A DNA stretch of 64,000 nucleotides from Arenibacter sp. ARW7G5Y1 (GCF_003201775.1 NZ_QJJZ01000004.1:278643-342642); one strand, 5' to 3'. Positions 8,645 through 17,590 are shown, numbered from the stretch's first letter. The notes: a model not told the origin generated them from the sequence alone. Made by a program: numbers and translations.

Positions 8645-9367
8645 ATGGACCACACAACAAATTCTACAAAAGAGAAATTAAGAAAAGTCAGTACCGCCAC
8701 CATTGCCACCTGTCTTTTTAAAAAAGGATTGAAAAATCAATTTATTCAAGACATTAAACCTTTAAAATTGGCCAAGCCTACTATGGTAGGGGAGGCCTAT
8801 ACCCTGCGTTATATACCGGCACGTGAGGATTTAAATACTATTGAAGTGTTCAAGGACCCTAAACATCTACAGCGGGTAGCGGTGGAAGAGTGCCCTATAG
8901 GCGCTATTTTGGTCATTGATAGTAGACAGGATGCCCGCGCCGCTTCCGCGGGTTCCATATTGGTTACCCGATTGATGGTAAGAGGGGTCTCGGGAATTGT
9001 AACGGATGGCGGTTTCCGGGATTCGGCTGAAATTGCCGAGTTGCATATTCCCTCATATCACCATAGACCATCGGCCCCCACCAATCTTACCCTGCATCAG
9101 GCCATCGCCATTAACGAACCCATTGGATGTGGCGGTGTGGCTGTCTTTCCTGGAGATATTTTAGTGGGGGACGATGATGGGGTTATGGTGGTCCCTGCCG
9201 GCATTGCCGATGAGGTTGCCAACGAGTGTTTACAGATGACCTTATTCGAGGAATTCGTGATGGAAAATGTACAAAATGGACGATCAATTGTAGGACTATA
9301 CCCTTTGGTGGATAATAATATTGCCGAAGAATACGGGAAATGGAAAGTTGATAAACAAGGTCTGTAA
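8645..9367 (+). CDS. RraA-like / HMG aldolase-family protein
   Basis: The 240-residue protein has the RraA/4-hydroxy-4-methyl-2-oxoglutarate (HMG) aldolase fold. The diagnostic segment is GIVTDGGFRDS (117-127), where Arg125 and Asp126 correspond to the conserved Arg-Asp of the class II pyruvate aldolases, followed by GDILVGDDDGVMVVP near the C-terminus. It is longer than RraA itself (about 160 residues), with an N-terminal extension of about 60 residues. Aldolase or oxaloacetate decarboxylase activity is more likely than RNase E regulation. It has no signal peptide. It forms an operon with the TIM-barrel gene 25 bp upstream. Such pairs occur in sugar-acid catabolic loci, but the substrate is not known. 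Confidence 0.82.
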   Translation: MDHTTNSTKEKLRKVSTATIATCLFKKGLKNQFIQDIKPLKLAKPTMVGEAYTLRYIPAREDLNTIEVFKDPKHLQRVAVEECPIGAILVIDSRQDARAASAGSILVTRLMVRGVSGIVTDGGFRDSAEIAELHIPSYHHRPSAPTNLTLHQAIAINEPIGCGGVAVFPGDILVGDDDGVMVVPAGIADEVANECLQMTLFEEFVMENVQNGRSIVGLYPLVDNNIAEEYGKWKVDKQGL

Positions 9368-9798
9368 ACCTATAATGTATATATTTCGTGTTCCCTCCCC
9401 TTTTTTTCCATCTTAAAAATTTTTGACAGGTTGCCATTGTGGGATAATTTGTCCAGGAACAAAACAGCCTTATCCACTAGTAGGTTGTGATGTATGATTC
9501 TTGGTATTTCCAGAAGTCTATGTTAGGGTATTTAATATTTATCCGTCCCATAAAATCAATTTTTATGTGTAATAATGCCACTTAGGGGATTTCCTTTTAG
9601 GTGGTGGAACAATTGAATGGTTTTTTCTTTTTTAATAACGCCTTTATTTTATAAATTAGGAAGTTCATACCGTAGCTAGATGTTAGCTGTCTATGGTCCG
9701 TAGCATTTTTCCGATTTAAGTGATAAGGTGTGGGGAAGCGATTTTTACAAACCAACATTTAATTCATTGCAACCTTAATCCAGTCCAAACCCATAAAA
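9368..9798. other. intergenic region without a recognisable gene
   Basis: These 431 bp separate the RraA-like gene from the first BNR protein. I found no ORF, no strong hairpin with a T run, and no copy of the TTGGTWWACCAA operator, so the BNR pair is apparently not controlled by the same regulator. The only notable feature is a T-rich stretch around 9618-9633. Confidence 0.5.
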
Positions 9799-10830
9799 AT
9801 GAAAAATACACTAGTTGGCATTACCATATCACTTTTATTCCTTTTTGTTACGTTTAAGGGCATATCGCAGACCCTACCAAAGGGAATCAAAGTTTCTAAA
9901 ATTTATTCCGATGAAAATTACAATGCCTTTACATCTTTAATAAGGTTCCATGGAGCCTTTTATTGTGCATTTCGCTCAGGGGAAAGGCATGTGTATGGAA
10001 AGGATGGAGTAATAACAATTATAGCCTCCAAAGATGGTAAGGTTTGGAAAGAAATAGATCAAATTGCTCTCAAGGGGTTCGATCTAAGGGATCCCAAATT
10101 ATCAGTGACCCCGGAAGGGCTCATAATGGCCACTATGGGAGGATCTATTTATGAAGGTAAGACCCTGTTGGGAGGAATACCCCATGTAGCATTCTCCAAT
10201 CTTAACGGGACCAAATTTTCCCCTCCACAGCCTATTAAATATGATGCCAATCTAAAATCGAAGTTCGATTGGTTATGGAGCTTAACCTGGCATGAGGGTA
10301 CTGGATATGGGGGCATGTATTCCAGAAAGGAAAATGAGGCAGGTGAATATGGGACGAGCATAAAATTGGTCAAAACCACCAACGGAGTGGATTATCAGTT
10401 GGTTGCCGATCTGGGAATTGAAGGGAATCCCAATGAATCCACAATTCGCTTTTTGCCCAATGGCGAAATGTTAATGCTGATAAGACGGGAAAAGGGCAAC
10501 AAAAGAGCCTATTTGGGGAAAAGTAGCCCTCCATATACCGACTGGAACTTTACCGAATCGCCATACTTTATTGGTGGTCCCGACTTTGTAGCGATAGACG
10601 GGGGTAAATTTATTGGAGGGGGAAGGATTAATAGGGAGTATACCGGATTGGTTTCCTTTGGTGAAAATGGAGATTTTAAAGAGGTGTTGAAATTGCCTTC
10701 AAATTCCGATAGCAGTTATCCCGGTTTCGTTTTTGAAAATGATATCCTGTACATGAGCTACTACTCTTCACACGAGACCAAAAAAACTTCTATTTATTTT
10801 GCTGAAATTCCCTTGGATGAACTTAAATGA
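9799..10830 (+). CDS. secreted sialidase-fold (BNR/Asp-box) protein
   Basis: The 343-residue protein has a signal peptide (residues 1-24, ending ISQ). The mature part has the repeat pattern of a sialidase-like beta-propeller: an Asp-box-like ASKDGKVW early on, then blade signatures such as FRSGERHVYGKDG, ESTIRFLPNGEML and SSYPGFVF. A pair of acidic and arginine residues as in the GH33 active site cannot be assigned safely. It lies 39 bp upstream of a second, longer BNR protein on the same strand, so the two form an operon. Exo-glycosidases with this fold act on acidic sugars, so a role in removing a uronic or sialic acid-like residue from an algal polysaccharide is plausible but inferred. Confidence 0.75.
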   Translation: MKNTLVGITISLLFLFVTFKGISQTLPKGIKVSKIYSDENYNAFTSLIRFHGAFYCAFRSGERHVYGKDGVITIIASKDGKVWKEIDQIALKGFDLRDPKLSVTPEGLIMATMGGSIYEGKTLLGGIPHVAFSNLNGTKFSPPQPIKYDANLKSKFDWLWSLTWHEGTGYGGMYSRKENEAGEYGTSIKLVKTTNGVDYQLVADLGIEGNPNESTIRFLPNGEMLMLIRREKGNKRAYLGKSSPPYTDWNFTESPYFIGGPDFVAIDGGKFIGGGRINREYTGLVSFGENGDFKEVLKLPSNSDSSYPGFVFENDILYMSYYSSHETKKTSIYFAEIPLDELK

Positions 10831-10869
10831 ATTCTATAGCATAAGTTCATTTTATATAAATGTCCAACA

Positions 10870-12015
10870 ATGAATATGAAATTACTTTTTAGTCCCAAAC
10901 TTTTCTGGGTATTCCTGCTACTTGCTTCTTCTTGTAAAAGCAATAAGGCTAGCAACAAATTAACGGACTCCAAAGGGCCTGAAACCGTTTTGAGCCTAAA
11001 ACCTTCGTCGGACAATCCTCGAAACAGTGAAGGGGATTTTATCAGGCTAAAAAATGGGAATTTATTATTTGTATACACCCATTATACACAGGGCACAGGG
11101 TCTGATCATGACCCTGCACATCTGGCAAGTAGATATTCCGTGGACAATGGACGTACTTGGAGTATGCAGGATAAGGTGGTGCTACCCAATGAAGGTGGAA
11201 TGAATGTGATGTCGGTTTCCCTGTTGCGACTTCAAAATGGCGCTATAGCTTTATTTTACCTGAGGAAAAATAGTACAGAGGACTGTATTCCCATGATGCG
11301 AATTTCTACGGATGAAGCCAAGAGCTGGAGTTCACCAATTCCTTGTATCACCGATAAAAGCGGATATTTTGTTTTAAACAATGATAGGGTTATTCAATTG
11401 CAGGATGGGCGTTTAATGTTTGCTGTGGCCGAACACCCCACAACCGAAGAGGGTTTTAGGGCCAAGGGCAATTTATTTTCTTATTACTCAGATGATGATG
11501 GTACTACCTGGACTTCTAGTCAAATGGTTCCAAATACTTCTGAAACTATTACCCAGGAACCTGGCCTTATAGAGATGTCCGATGGCCGTATCATGATGTA
11601 TATTAGAGCTAGCGGAGGTGTACAACAGTTGTCTTTTTCAACAGATCGAGGGGCAACATGGAGCCCTATAGAGCCTAGTTCCATTTATTCTCCCCTTTCG
11701 CCAGCTACCATAGAGAAAATCCCCGGAACTAAGGATTGGGTCATGGTGTGGAACAATAACGATGGTTCCGATGTAACTATAAAAGGTAAAAGAACCCCTT
11801 TAACGGTAGCTATTTCCAAGGATGAGGGGAAAACATGGAGCAATATTAAAAATATTGCAACCGATCCTGACGGCTGGTATTGTTATACCGCCTTGTATTT
11901 TACAGATCCGCAAAATCTTATTTTGGGTCATTGTGCCGGCAACAGGGTGCAGGGAACAGGGCTGGAGGTGACCAATATTACGACTTTGAATAGGGATTGG
12001 ATTACTAATCATTAG
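10870..12015 (+). CDS. BNR-repeat (sialidase-like) lipoprotein with five Asp boxes
   Basis: The 381-residue protein has a lipoprotein signal (LLLASSC, Cys22). Five Asp boxes of the form SxDxGxTW start near residues 90, 146, 207, 257 and 316 (for example YSVDNGRTW and FSTDRGATW), marking a six-bladed sialidase propeller. RNSEGDFIRLKNG at 51-63 and QEPGLIEMSDGRIMMYIR around 229-246 resemble the arginine and glutamate positions of exo-sialidase-like hydrolases. It is expected at the outer membrane or cell surface. The upstream BNR gene is 39 bp away and looks co-transcribed. The family includes exo-alpha-sialidases, but many marine members act on other acidic sugars, so the substrate is open. 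Confidence 0.82.
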   Translation: MNMKLLFSPKLFWVFLLLASSCKSNKASNKLTDSKGPETVLSLKPSSDNPRNSEGDFIRLKNGNLLFVYTHYTQGTGSDHDPAHLASRYSVDNGRTWSMQDKVVLPNEGGMNVMSVSLLRLQNGAIALFYLRKNSTEDCIPMMRISTDEAKSWSSPIPCITDKSGYFVLNNDRVIQLQDGRLMFAVAEHPTTEEGFRAKGNLFSYYSDDDGTTWTSSQMVPNTSETITQEPGLIEMSDGRIMMYIRASGGVQQLSFSTDRGATWSPIEPSSIYSPLSPATIEKIPGTKDWVMVWNNNDGSDVTIKGKRTPLTVAISKDEGKTWSNIKNIATDPDGWYCYTALYFTDPQNLILGHCAGNRVQGTGLEVTNITTLNRDWITNH

Positions 12016-12509
12016 ATATGGGAATAGGGCTTAGTATATTTCCTTTGAATTTTTTTTGGATTAATAGGGAATTAGGTGTTTTAGCTTCCTTTTCATAATG
12101 TTTTAAATACTTATCAACGCCATTTACAAGTATGCACGGTCTATTGTTCCCTCGTATTTATTTGTATATGCTATGGTGAAAAGGCCCAACCAAAGCTACG
12201 GGACACTATTGTATTTGCCGATTTCCATTTTGACGCGCTAATCAATTATATCATAATGTTTTATAGAGATGCTTATTTGGCGGTTATTAAAATCGGATCT
12301 TTTATTGGATTGTTATAGTTAAAAATTTTGCTACTAGTTCTTAAGTATTAAAAATTATTCCAGTAAATGGCATCCGAGAGAAATAGATATTGATAAATAA
12401 TGAAGTTCGGTTGAAATACAATTTCTTATCTTGTATTGCCAAACCTTAACTAAACTAAAGCCTACCATTTAGGTATAAAAATTTACTTTAATTTTCAGGG
12501 ATATACATT
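12016..12509. other. AT-rich intergenic region upstream of the TIR-STING cassette
   Basis: These 494 bp separate the BNR operon from the defence-like cassette. I see no ORF, RNA gene or repeat. An imperfect promoter-like pair (TTG near 12410, TATCTTG near 12427) lies about 80 bp before the first cassette gene and is too weak to call. Confidence 0.45.
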
Positions 12510-12956
12510 ATGGAAATGGAAAAGCATGACAATTTACACAAGGAATTGGATTTGATACAATCCGTAATAAATAGAATGGCCAACAATTCATTTTTAATCA
12601 AAGGATGGGCAATGACCTTAATGTCGGCCTTAGCTGCATTTGGTAAGGATACCATATTGGGTAGTGCTAGCGGTATTTACTATTTATTATTGATGATAGG
12701 AATATTAATTCCTTTTTGGTGGTTGGATGCCTACTATTTAAAACAGGAGCGGTTATTTAGACAGATTTATAATACCGCAATCTCCGACCCGAAATCCTTA
12801 AATCGAACACAATATGATTTAACGCCTGCCAACATGGGAAGGGACGGAAAAAATGTGCTCAAAGGGATGTGGGCAAAGGCCTTAAGCTGGTTTTATTTTC
12901 CATTTATCTTATTACTTTTTGTTGGAATATTATTTAAAGTATTCGGATTGCTTTAA
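12510..12956 (+). CDS. small membrane protein of a defence-associated type, first gene of the TIR-STING cassette
   Basis: The 148-residue protein has an amphipathic N-terminal helix (LIQSVINRMANNSFLIKGW at 15-33) and three hydrophobic segments at about 32-46, 55-72 and 124-146. The stretch WWLDAYYLKQERLFRQIY at 70-87 sits at the membrane edge between the second and third. I recognise the pattern (NSF-KGW, then W-LDAYYL-QER-FR) from uncharacterised proteins that often lie next to TIR-like genes, but I know of no assigned function. Membrane proteins of this size serve as killing effectors in CBASS and related systems, so an effector or membrane anchor role is inferred. The next gene follows after 50 bp, and the TIR-STING gene overlaps that one, so all three are probably one operon. 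Confidence 0.7.
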   Translation: MEMEKHDNLHKELDLIQSVINRMANNSFLIKGWAMTLMSALAAFGKDTILGSASGIYYLLLMIGILIPFWWLDAYYLKQERLFRQIYNTAISDPKSLNRTQYDLTPANMGRDGKNVLKGMWAKALSWFYFPFILLLFVGILFKVFGLL

Positions 12957-13006
12957 ATTTATAAGTGAAACTTAAACATGGATTTAGACAGGTACAATTT
13001 AAGATA

Positions 13007-13735
13007 ATGGGCAAAGGCATTCAAAAAAATGATATTGTTAAAGAGGTTGAAAAAGGAAATTCATTAGAAATCCAACAGGAAATAGACGCTATATTTAGTC
13101 TTCTGGCTTATGCAATTGTGGCCAAAGATTGGCAACCCGATTCTATTGAGCGTAGTAAAAGAAGAGGTTATAATATTGGTGCCTTGCTGGTAAATGAAAA
13201 CAATAATCCAGTACATTTTGGTTTAAATTGTATTAATTCTACGGATAACGCTACCCAGCATGGGGAGGTAAGGACTATTATTGGTTATCTGGATAAAACC
13301 AAGCGATTTGATTTAACCGATTTTACCATGTATACTACTTTGGAGCCTTGTATTATGTGTGCCGGGATGATGACCATGACTTCTATTAAACGAATAGTCT
13401 ATGGCCAAAAGGATGTGGTTTATAGTAAAGCCTTTGAAAGATTGGCTTTTGATTCAAGTTCTATTGGTGGATATCCCCCATATCCACGTCAGGTAGAAGT
13501 GGATGTCTCAAAAACTGAATTCAGAGAGGCTTTGGATATGGGATATCAAAAATTCCTTAAAGAGGACAAAGAAAAATATTTAGCCAAATATTTAGCTTCC
13601 CAAGAGGCAAAAGATATTTTTGAAGAGGCAAAAAACACCTTCCTTCATTATAAGGTGATATTTTCAAGTAATCAAGAAATACTGGAAAAAGCCCAATTAT
13701 TTTTTAATCAAATTCACATAGGGAATGGAAATTAG
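13007..13735 (+). CDS. zinc-dependent nucleoside/nucleotide deaminase-fold protein in the TIR-STING cassette
   Basis: I prefer the ATG at 13007 (242 residues) over a GTG at 12965, because the added residues show no family signal. The cytidine deaminase-like zinc site is complete: HGE (His85, Glu87) and PCIMC (Cys115, Cys118), with TTLEP before it and IVYGQKDVVYSKAF after it, as in the CMP/dCMP and TadA group. A lysine- and glutamate-rich helical extension of about 60-70 residues follows the catalytic domain. The start of the TIR-STING gene lies inside its last codons (11-bp overlap), so the two are translationally coupled. It could deaminate a free nucleotide, an RNA base, or a signal molecule. 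Known phage-defence deaminases deplete dCTP or edit RNA. Its activity in this cassette is unknown. Confidence 0.8.
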   Translation: MGKGIQKNDIVKEVEKGNSLEIQQEIDAIFSLLAYAIVAKDWQPDSIERSKRRGYNIGALLVNENNNPVHFGLNCINSTDNATQHGEVRTIIGYLDKTKRFDLTDFTMYTTLEPCIMCAGMMTMTSIKRIVYGQKDVVYSKAFERLAFDSSSIGGYPPYPRQVEVDVSKTEFREALDMGYQKFLKEDKEKYLAKYLASQEAKDIFEEAKNTFLHYKVIFSSNQEILEKAQLFFNQIHIGNGN

Positions 13736-15044
13736 GGAGGAATTTAGAAATCAAAGACCCCATCAGGTTTTGCAAAAGGGAACGGTCAAAGAACTTGAAC
13801 AAAAAATCAGAAATTTTGAACTAGGTAAACCCAGTATTTTCATTGGATCCTCAAGGGAATCTTTGTATATCGCGGAAAAGGTTAAATCGCTTTTTGGAGA
13901 CACTCTTTTTGAAGTTGATATATGGGATGAAGGAGTTTTTGGAAAAACACCTTCCAGTGAACGGGGCGAAGACCCAGTTACGGGGAGGGCATTGTCCAAT
14001 GTGGAATGGCTTAAAAACTTTACGGATATCTATGATTATGCGATGTTTTTATTTGTTCCCGAAGACAAGATTGTTAGTGAGACCAGGGTAGTGAAAAATG
14101 ACCAAGGTAAGGAAATTGTACCTATGACCTTGGGGACCAGACACAATGTGGTATTTGAATTTGGCATGTTCCTAGGGCGTATTGGAGCGAAGAAGACCTT
14201 TGTGCTTTTTGATAAAGGAACTACAGATTTTATTAAATTATTTTTTACAGATATAATTGAAAACCTGTTAGATCCATACGACAGTAGTTATTTGGACCCT
14301 AGCGCTAATTATATTTCCCTGTATCCTTACGAAAGTGATTCCAGTTTAGGTAGCCAGGGAGCCTCCGCTATTTTGGATCGTAATTTAAAAATAGCAGTTG
14401 AAAAAATCAAAAAAGAAATCCTATTGAATCTTGAAACCATAGAAATCACCTTTTTGCCTTCAACTACTTTGGCGATCGGCTATTTCAATAATTTTATAAA
14501 GATATTTGTGGAGAATATTAATTTCTTACGAGGGTTCTCTTTATTGGATTCTTTGGAGCAAAAAAACAAACTGGAAGAAATTATGTCAAAGGAAGCTTTG
14601 AACAGAGAATTAAGAATAATCAATTCCCTAATTAAGGCCAAAGGGAATATTATGTTGAAAATAGTAATTCCCAATTCTTTGGACGGAGCCGTTCAAAATC
14701 AGTTTACACCAAAATTCAATAAAGAAATATTTAAACAGGAAGAAATTTTTGGGGTCAATAGAAATTTAACGATAGATAGGTTGAGAAATTCTGAAAAAGT
14801 ACTGCATGACAGTTTAATTTTTTATGATGTGCCAACCACAATGAACTCTTCCATAGAGGCTTTGGAAATAATTAATCCCCATAAGGATATCAAAGAGTTG
14901 TTGTCTGAAAAAGAGCGTCAAAATTTTAAAAAAGTTCTGGATTTTAAAATTGCGGAATGCGAAAGGAGCTACCCGGAAATAAGAAAGAATGTTGAAATAA
15001 TTTCATGGAGCCAATTCTTAACGGAAATCGGACAAGTGGGATAA
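13725..15044 (+). CDS. TIR-STING fusion, Cap12-like cyclic-dinucleotide-activated effector
   Basis: The 439-residue protein has two parts. Residues about 36-200 form a Cap12/Pycsar-type TIR domain: PSIFIGSS at 36-43, VDIWDEGVF at 64-72 with Glu69 as candidate NADase glutamate, and RHNVVFEFGMFLGRIG at 139-154, the hallmark of this TIR subgroup. Residues about 240-439 look like a bacterial STING domain: a first helix TTLAIGYFNNF (247-257), a lid region near NRNLTIDRLRN (345-355), and YDVPTTM (367-373), whose Asp and Thr match the spacing I recall for base-contacting residues in bacterial STING. Known TIR-STINGs assemble on c-di-GMP and destroy NAD+ to abort phage infection. The normal partner, a CD-NTase, is missing; a deaminase-fold protein overlaps the start instead. 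The STING call rests on motif recall, not a profile search. Confidence 0.78.
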   Translation: MEIREEFRNQRPHQVLQKGTVKELEQKIRNFELGKPSIFIGSSRESLYIAEKVKSLFGDTLFEVDIWDEGVFGKTPSSERGEDPVTGRALSNVEWLKNFTDIYDYAMFLFVPEDKIVSETRVVKNDQGKEIVPMTLGTRHNVVFEFGMFLGRIGAKKTFVLFDKGTTDFIKLFFTDIIENLLDPYDSSYLDPSANYISLYPYESDSSLGSQGASAILDRNLKIAVEKIKKEILLNLETIEITFLPSTTLAIGYFNNFIKIFVENINFLRGFSLLDSLEQKNKLEEIMSKEALNRELRIINSLIKAKGNIMLKIVIPNSLDGAVQNQFTPKFNKEIFKQEEIFGVNRNLTIDRLRNSEKVLHDSLIFYDVPTTMNSSIEALEIINPHKDIKELLSEKERQNFKKVLDFKIAECERSYPEIRKNVEIISWSQFLTEIGQVG

Positions 15045-15091
15045 TGGAAATTTTTGATTTTCACAATTAACTCAAACTAAAATAGTATTCA

Positions 15092-16852
15092 ATGAAGGTT
15101 AAAATTGTATTTATCTTACTGCCAATAGTACTTTTTGTTTCAACTTTTTATGGTTTGGCCCAGTCTAACCAACGCCCCAATGTAATCTTGGTGATTACGG
15201 ATGATCAAGGGTACGGGGACTTGGGGTTTACTGGAAATCCACATGTAAAAACCCCTGTCATAGACGCCTTGGCACGTGAAAGCGTTAGGTTCAATAGTTT
15301 TTACGTTTCCCCGGTTTGTGCACCTACTAGATCCAGTTTGATGACGGGACGTTATTCATTACGGACGGGTATGAGGGACACTTACAATGGGGGAGCCATA
15401 ATGGCTTCCAATGAGGTTACCATTGCCGAGATGTTGAAGCAGGCAAATTACACGACCGGTGCTTTTGGTAAATGGCATTTAGGGGATAATTATCCAAGTA
15501 GGCCCAGTGACCAAGGTTTTGACGAGTCCGTGATTCATCTTTCGGGAGGAATGGGGCAGGTGGGTGATATTACTACATATTTTAAAGGGGATAGAAGTTA
15601 TTTTGATCCTGTCCTTTGGCACAACAACCAGCAGGAATCCTATGATGGCTATTGCTCCGATGTTTTTACCGATCAAGCCATCAATTTTATTGAAAAAAAT
15701 AAGGAAACCCCTTTTTTCTGCTATTTGGCGTTTAATGCCCCGCATACCCCCTTACAGGTACCGGATTCCTATTATCAAAAGTATAAGGACATAGACCCTA
15801 CTGCTGGGTTTGGAAAGGACGGAAGGCCTTTTTCGGAAATGAGCGAAAAGGATAAGGAGGATGCTAGAAAGGTCTACGCCATGGTAAATAATATAGATGA
15901 TAACCTCGGGAAACTTTTTAAGAAACTGAATGCCTTGGGACTGTCGGAAAATACACTTGTAATATTTATGACCGATAACGGCCCACAACAGACCAGATAT
16001 GTGAGTGGTATGCGGGGACGTAAGGGAGATGTATACAACGGTGGGATTAGGGTGCCTTTTTATTTGAAGTGCCCATCACTTTTTAAAGGGAACAAAGATG
16101 TGGAAACCATGACCGCCCATTTGGATGTCCTGCCTACCTTATCCGAAATTTGCAATGTGGAAATGCCCAAAGACAGGATAGTGGATGGTAAAAGTTTAGT
16201 GCCTCTAATAAATGGGCAACCAGTGGAGTGGGCCGATCGTTCCTTATTTTTTTATTGGTCCAGACGGTATCCCGAGTTGTACAATAATATGGCCATTCAA
16301 AAAGAAGGCTATAAACTGGTGGGAAAAACGGACTATAACGCCACTATTGAAGACTTTGAATTGTATCAACTTGGCAAGGATCCATATGAACAAACCAATG
16401 TGGTAAAGGAGAATAAGTCATTGGCCATAGATCTTAAAAAAGAATTGGATAAAATATATAATGAATTGATTATTTCTGAAAATCTAGTGAATCCGCCTAA
16501 AATTTTGGTCGGTACCCCAAACGAGAATCCCATCATTTTAAATAGGAATGATGCTGGTGGGGAACGGGGTATTTGGAATCAAGAGGAAATTTATGGTTAT
16601 TGGGATACCGATATTGAAGAAGGTTTCTACAATATAACATTTAAGTTTGTTAACCCGGTAGTGGCCCATGGCAAAATGGTTTTGGAAGCCAATACCCTTG
16701 TTAGACAAGTGGTGAATAAAAATGGAAATACCGATATAATCCGGATGGAGAAGGTATACTTTCCAAAAATGACGGGCAAGCTTTTACCATTTTACGCGGT
16801 AAATAATAAAAACATCTTTCCATTTTGGATGGAAATGGAAAAGGTGGATTAA
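15092..16852 (+). CDS. secreted type I (formylglycine) sulfatase
   Basis: The 586-residue protein has a signal peptide ending near GLAQ (residue 24). The arylsulfatase core begins RPNVILVITDDQG, where Asp37 and Asp38 are calcium ligands. The formylglycine signature CAPTR is at 76-80, with GKWHLGD and NAPHTP as further active-site segments. Cys76 would be converted to formylglycine by a maturase encoded elsewhere. The core ends near residue 450; the last 110 residues form a small extra domain (RGIWNQEEIYGYWDTDIEEG) not needed for catalysis. It should hydrolyse sulfate esters on an algal polysaccharide in the periplasm. It lies 47 bp after the TIR-STING gene but is unrelated to it in function and more likely belongs with the glycan-degradation genes further left. 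Confidence 0.92.
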   Translation: MKVKIVFILLPIVLFVSTFYGLAQSNQRPNVILVITDDQGYGDLGFTGNPHVKTPVIDALARESVRFNSFYVSPVCAPTRSSLMTGRYSLRTGMRDTYNGGAIMASNEVTIAEMLKQANYTTGAFGKWHLGDNYPSRPSDQGFDESVIHLSGGMGQVGDITTYFKGDRSYFDPVLWHNNQQESYDGYCSDVFTDQAINFIEKNKETPFFCYLAFNAPHTPLQVPDSYYQKYKDIDPTAGFGKDGRPFSEMSEKDKEDARKVYAMVNNIDDNLGKLFKKLNALGLSENTLVIFMTDNGPQQTRYVSGMRGRKGDVYNGGIRVPFYLKCPSLFKGNKDVETMTAHLDVLPTLSEICNVEMPKDRIVDGKSLVPLINGQPVEWADRSLFFYWSRRYPELYNNMAIQKEGYKLVGKTDYNATIEDFELYQLGKDPYEQTNVVKENKSLAIDLKKELDKIYNELIISENLVNPPKILVGTPNENPIILNRNDAGGERGIWNQEEIYGYWDTDIEEGFYNITFKFVNPVVAHGKMVLEANTLVRQVVNKNGNTDIIRMEKVYFPKMTGKLLPFYAVNNKNIFPFWMEMEKVD

Positions 16853-16981
16853 GATCCAGTGTTCTTTATCACTCATTTTTTAGGAAAAGGGATGATTTCT
16901 TTTGGGCTGGCTTCCCCTAGTGTGGCATATTAAATAATTGTTGTACGATTCCTTTATTGGCGTACATTCGCGTAAAAATTA

Positions 16982-17590
16982 ATGTCCATGGAAAGTAGGG
17001 TTAAGGCAGTTGAGACATTATTCGATGGTTTGGATAGGGAGATAGCTATTTTTCAATCCCAAACCGGACTTGGTTGTAAAGCAGGCTGCGGCAAATGTTG
17101 TACCCACCCGGATATTGATGCTTCCCCTTTGGAATTTTTGCCATGGGCTTTCAATCTTTTTTTAAATGGGAAGGCAGAATCTACCTTGGAGGAATTAAGG
17201 GCCAATAGCAGTTCTCTATGCCATTTGTACAGGCCACTTTCTGTATTGGATAGTAATAGCGGCAGCTGTGGTGATTACAAGTATCGAGGACTAATATGCC
17301 GACTGTTTGGATATGGGGCAAGTAGGGACAAGTTGGGGCAACTCCGTTTGGCTACCTGTAAAATTATTAAAGAGAATCAGGCCGAGCGTTATGTGAATGC
17401 TCAGGAAGCTATGAAAAATGGACTCTATGTGCCTATTTTTACAGACTATTACATGAATCTGAATCAAATAGATTTTAGGATGGGCAATAGTATTCTTCCT
17501 ATCAACAAGGCCATGAAGGCTGCCATTGAGGAAGTGCTCCAATATTATGCCTACCGTCCCTTCCCCGAAGGGCATAAGGTTATTGCCTAA
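16982..17590 (+). CDS. YkgJ-family cysteine cluster protein
   Basis: The 202-residue cytoplasmic protein has the zinc- or iron-chelating cluster CKAGCGKCC (Cys32, 36, 39, 40) and downstream cysteines in CGDYKYRGLICRLFG, as in the YkgJ/UPF0153 family (CxxxCxxCC). The biochemical role of the family is not settled. It is a single gene with 129 bp before it and no operon partner. There is an alternative start at Met3. Confidence 0.82.
   Translation: MSMESRVKAVETLFDGLDREIAIFQSQTGLGCKAGCGKCCTHPDIDASPLEFLPWAFNLFLNGKAESTLEELRANSSSLCHLYRPLSVLDSNSGSCGDYKYRGLICRLFGYGASRDKLGQLRLATCKIIKENQAERYVNAQEAMKNGLYVPIFTDYYMNLNQIDFRMGNSILPINKAMKAAIEEVLQYYAYRPFPEGHKVIA

Noticed and set aside
12965..13006. GTG start giving the deaminase 14 more residues
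   Set aside because: The ATG at 13007 is a stronger start, and the extra residues resemble no part of the family.
12016..17590. A CD-NTase hidden near the TIR-STING gene
   Set aside because: I looked in both strands for the GS...D-x-D pattern of CD-NTases in the neighbouring genes and did not see it; the deaminase has zinc-site motifs instead.
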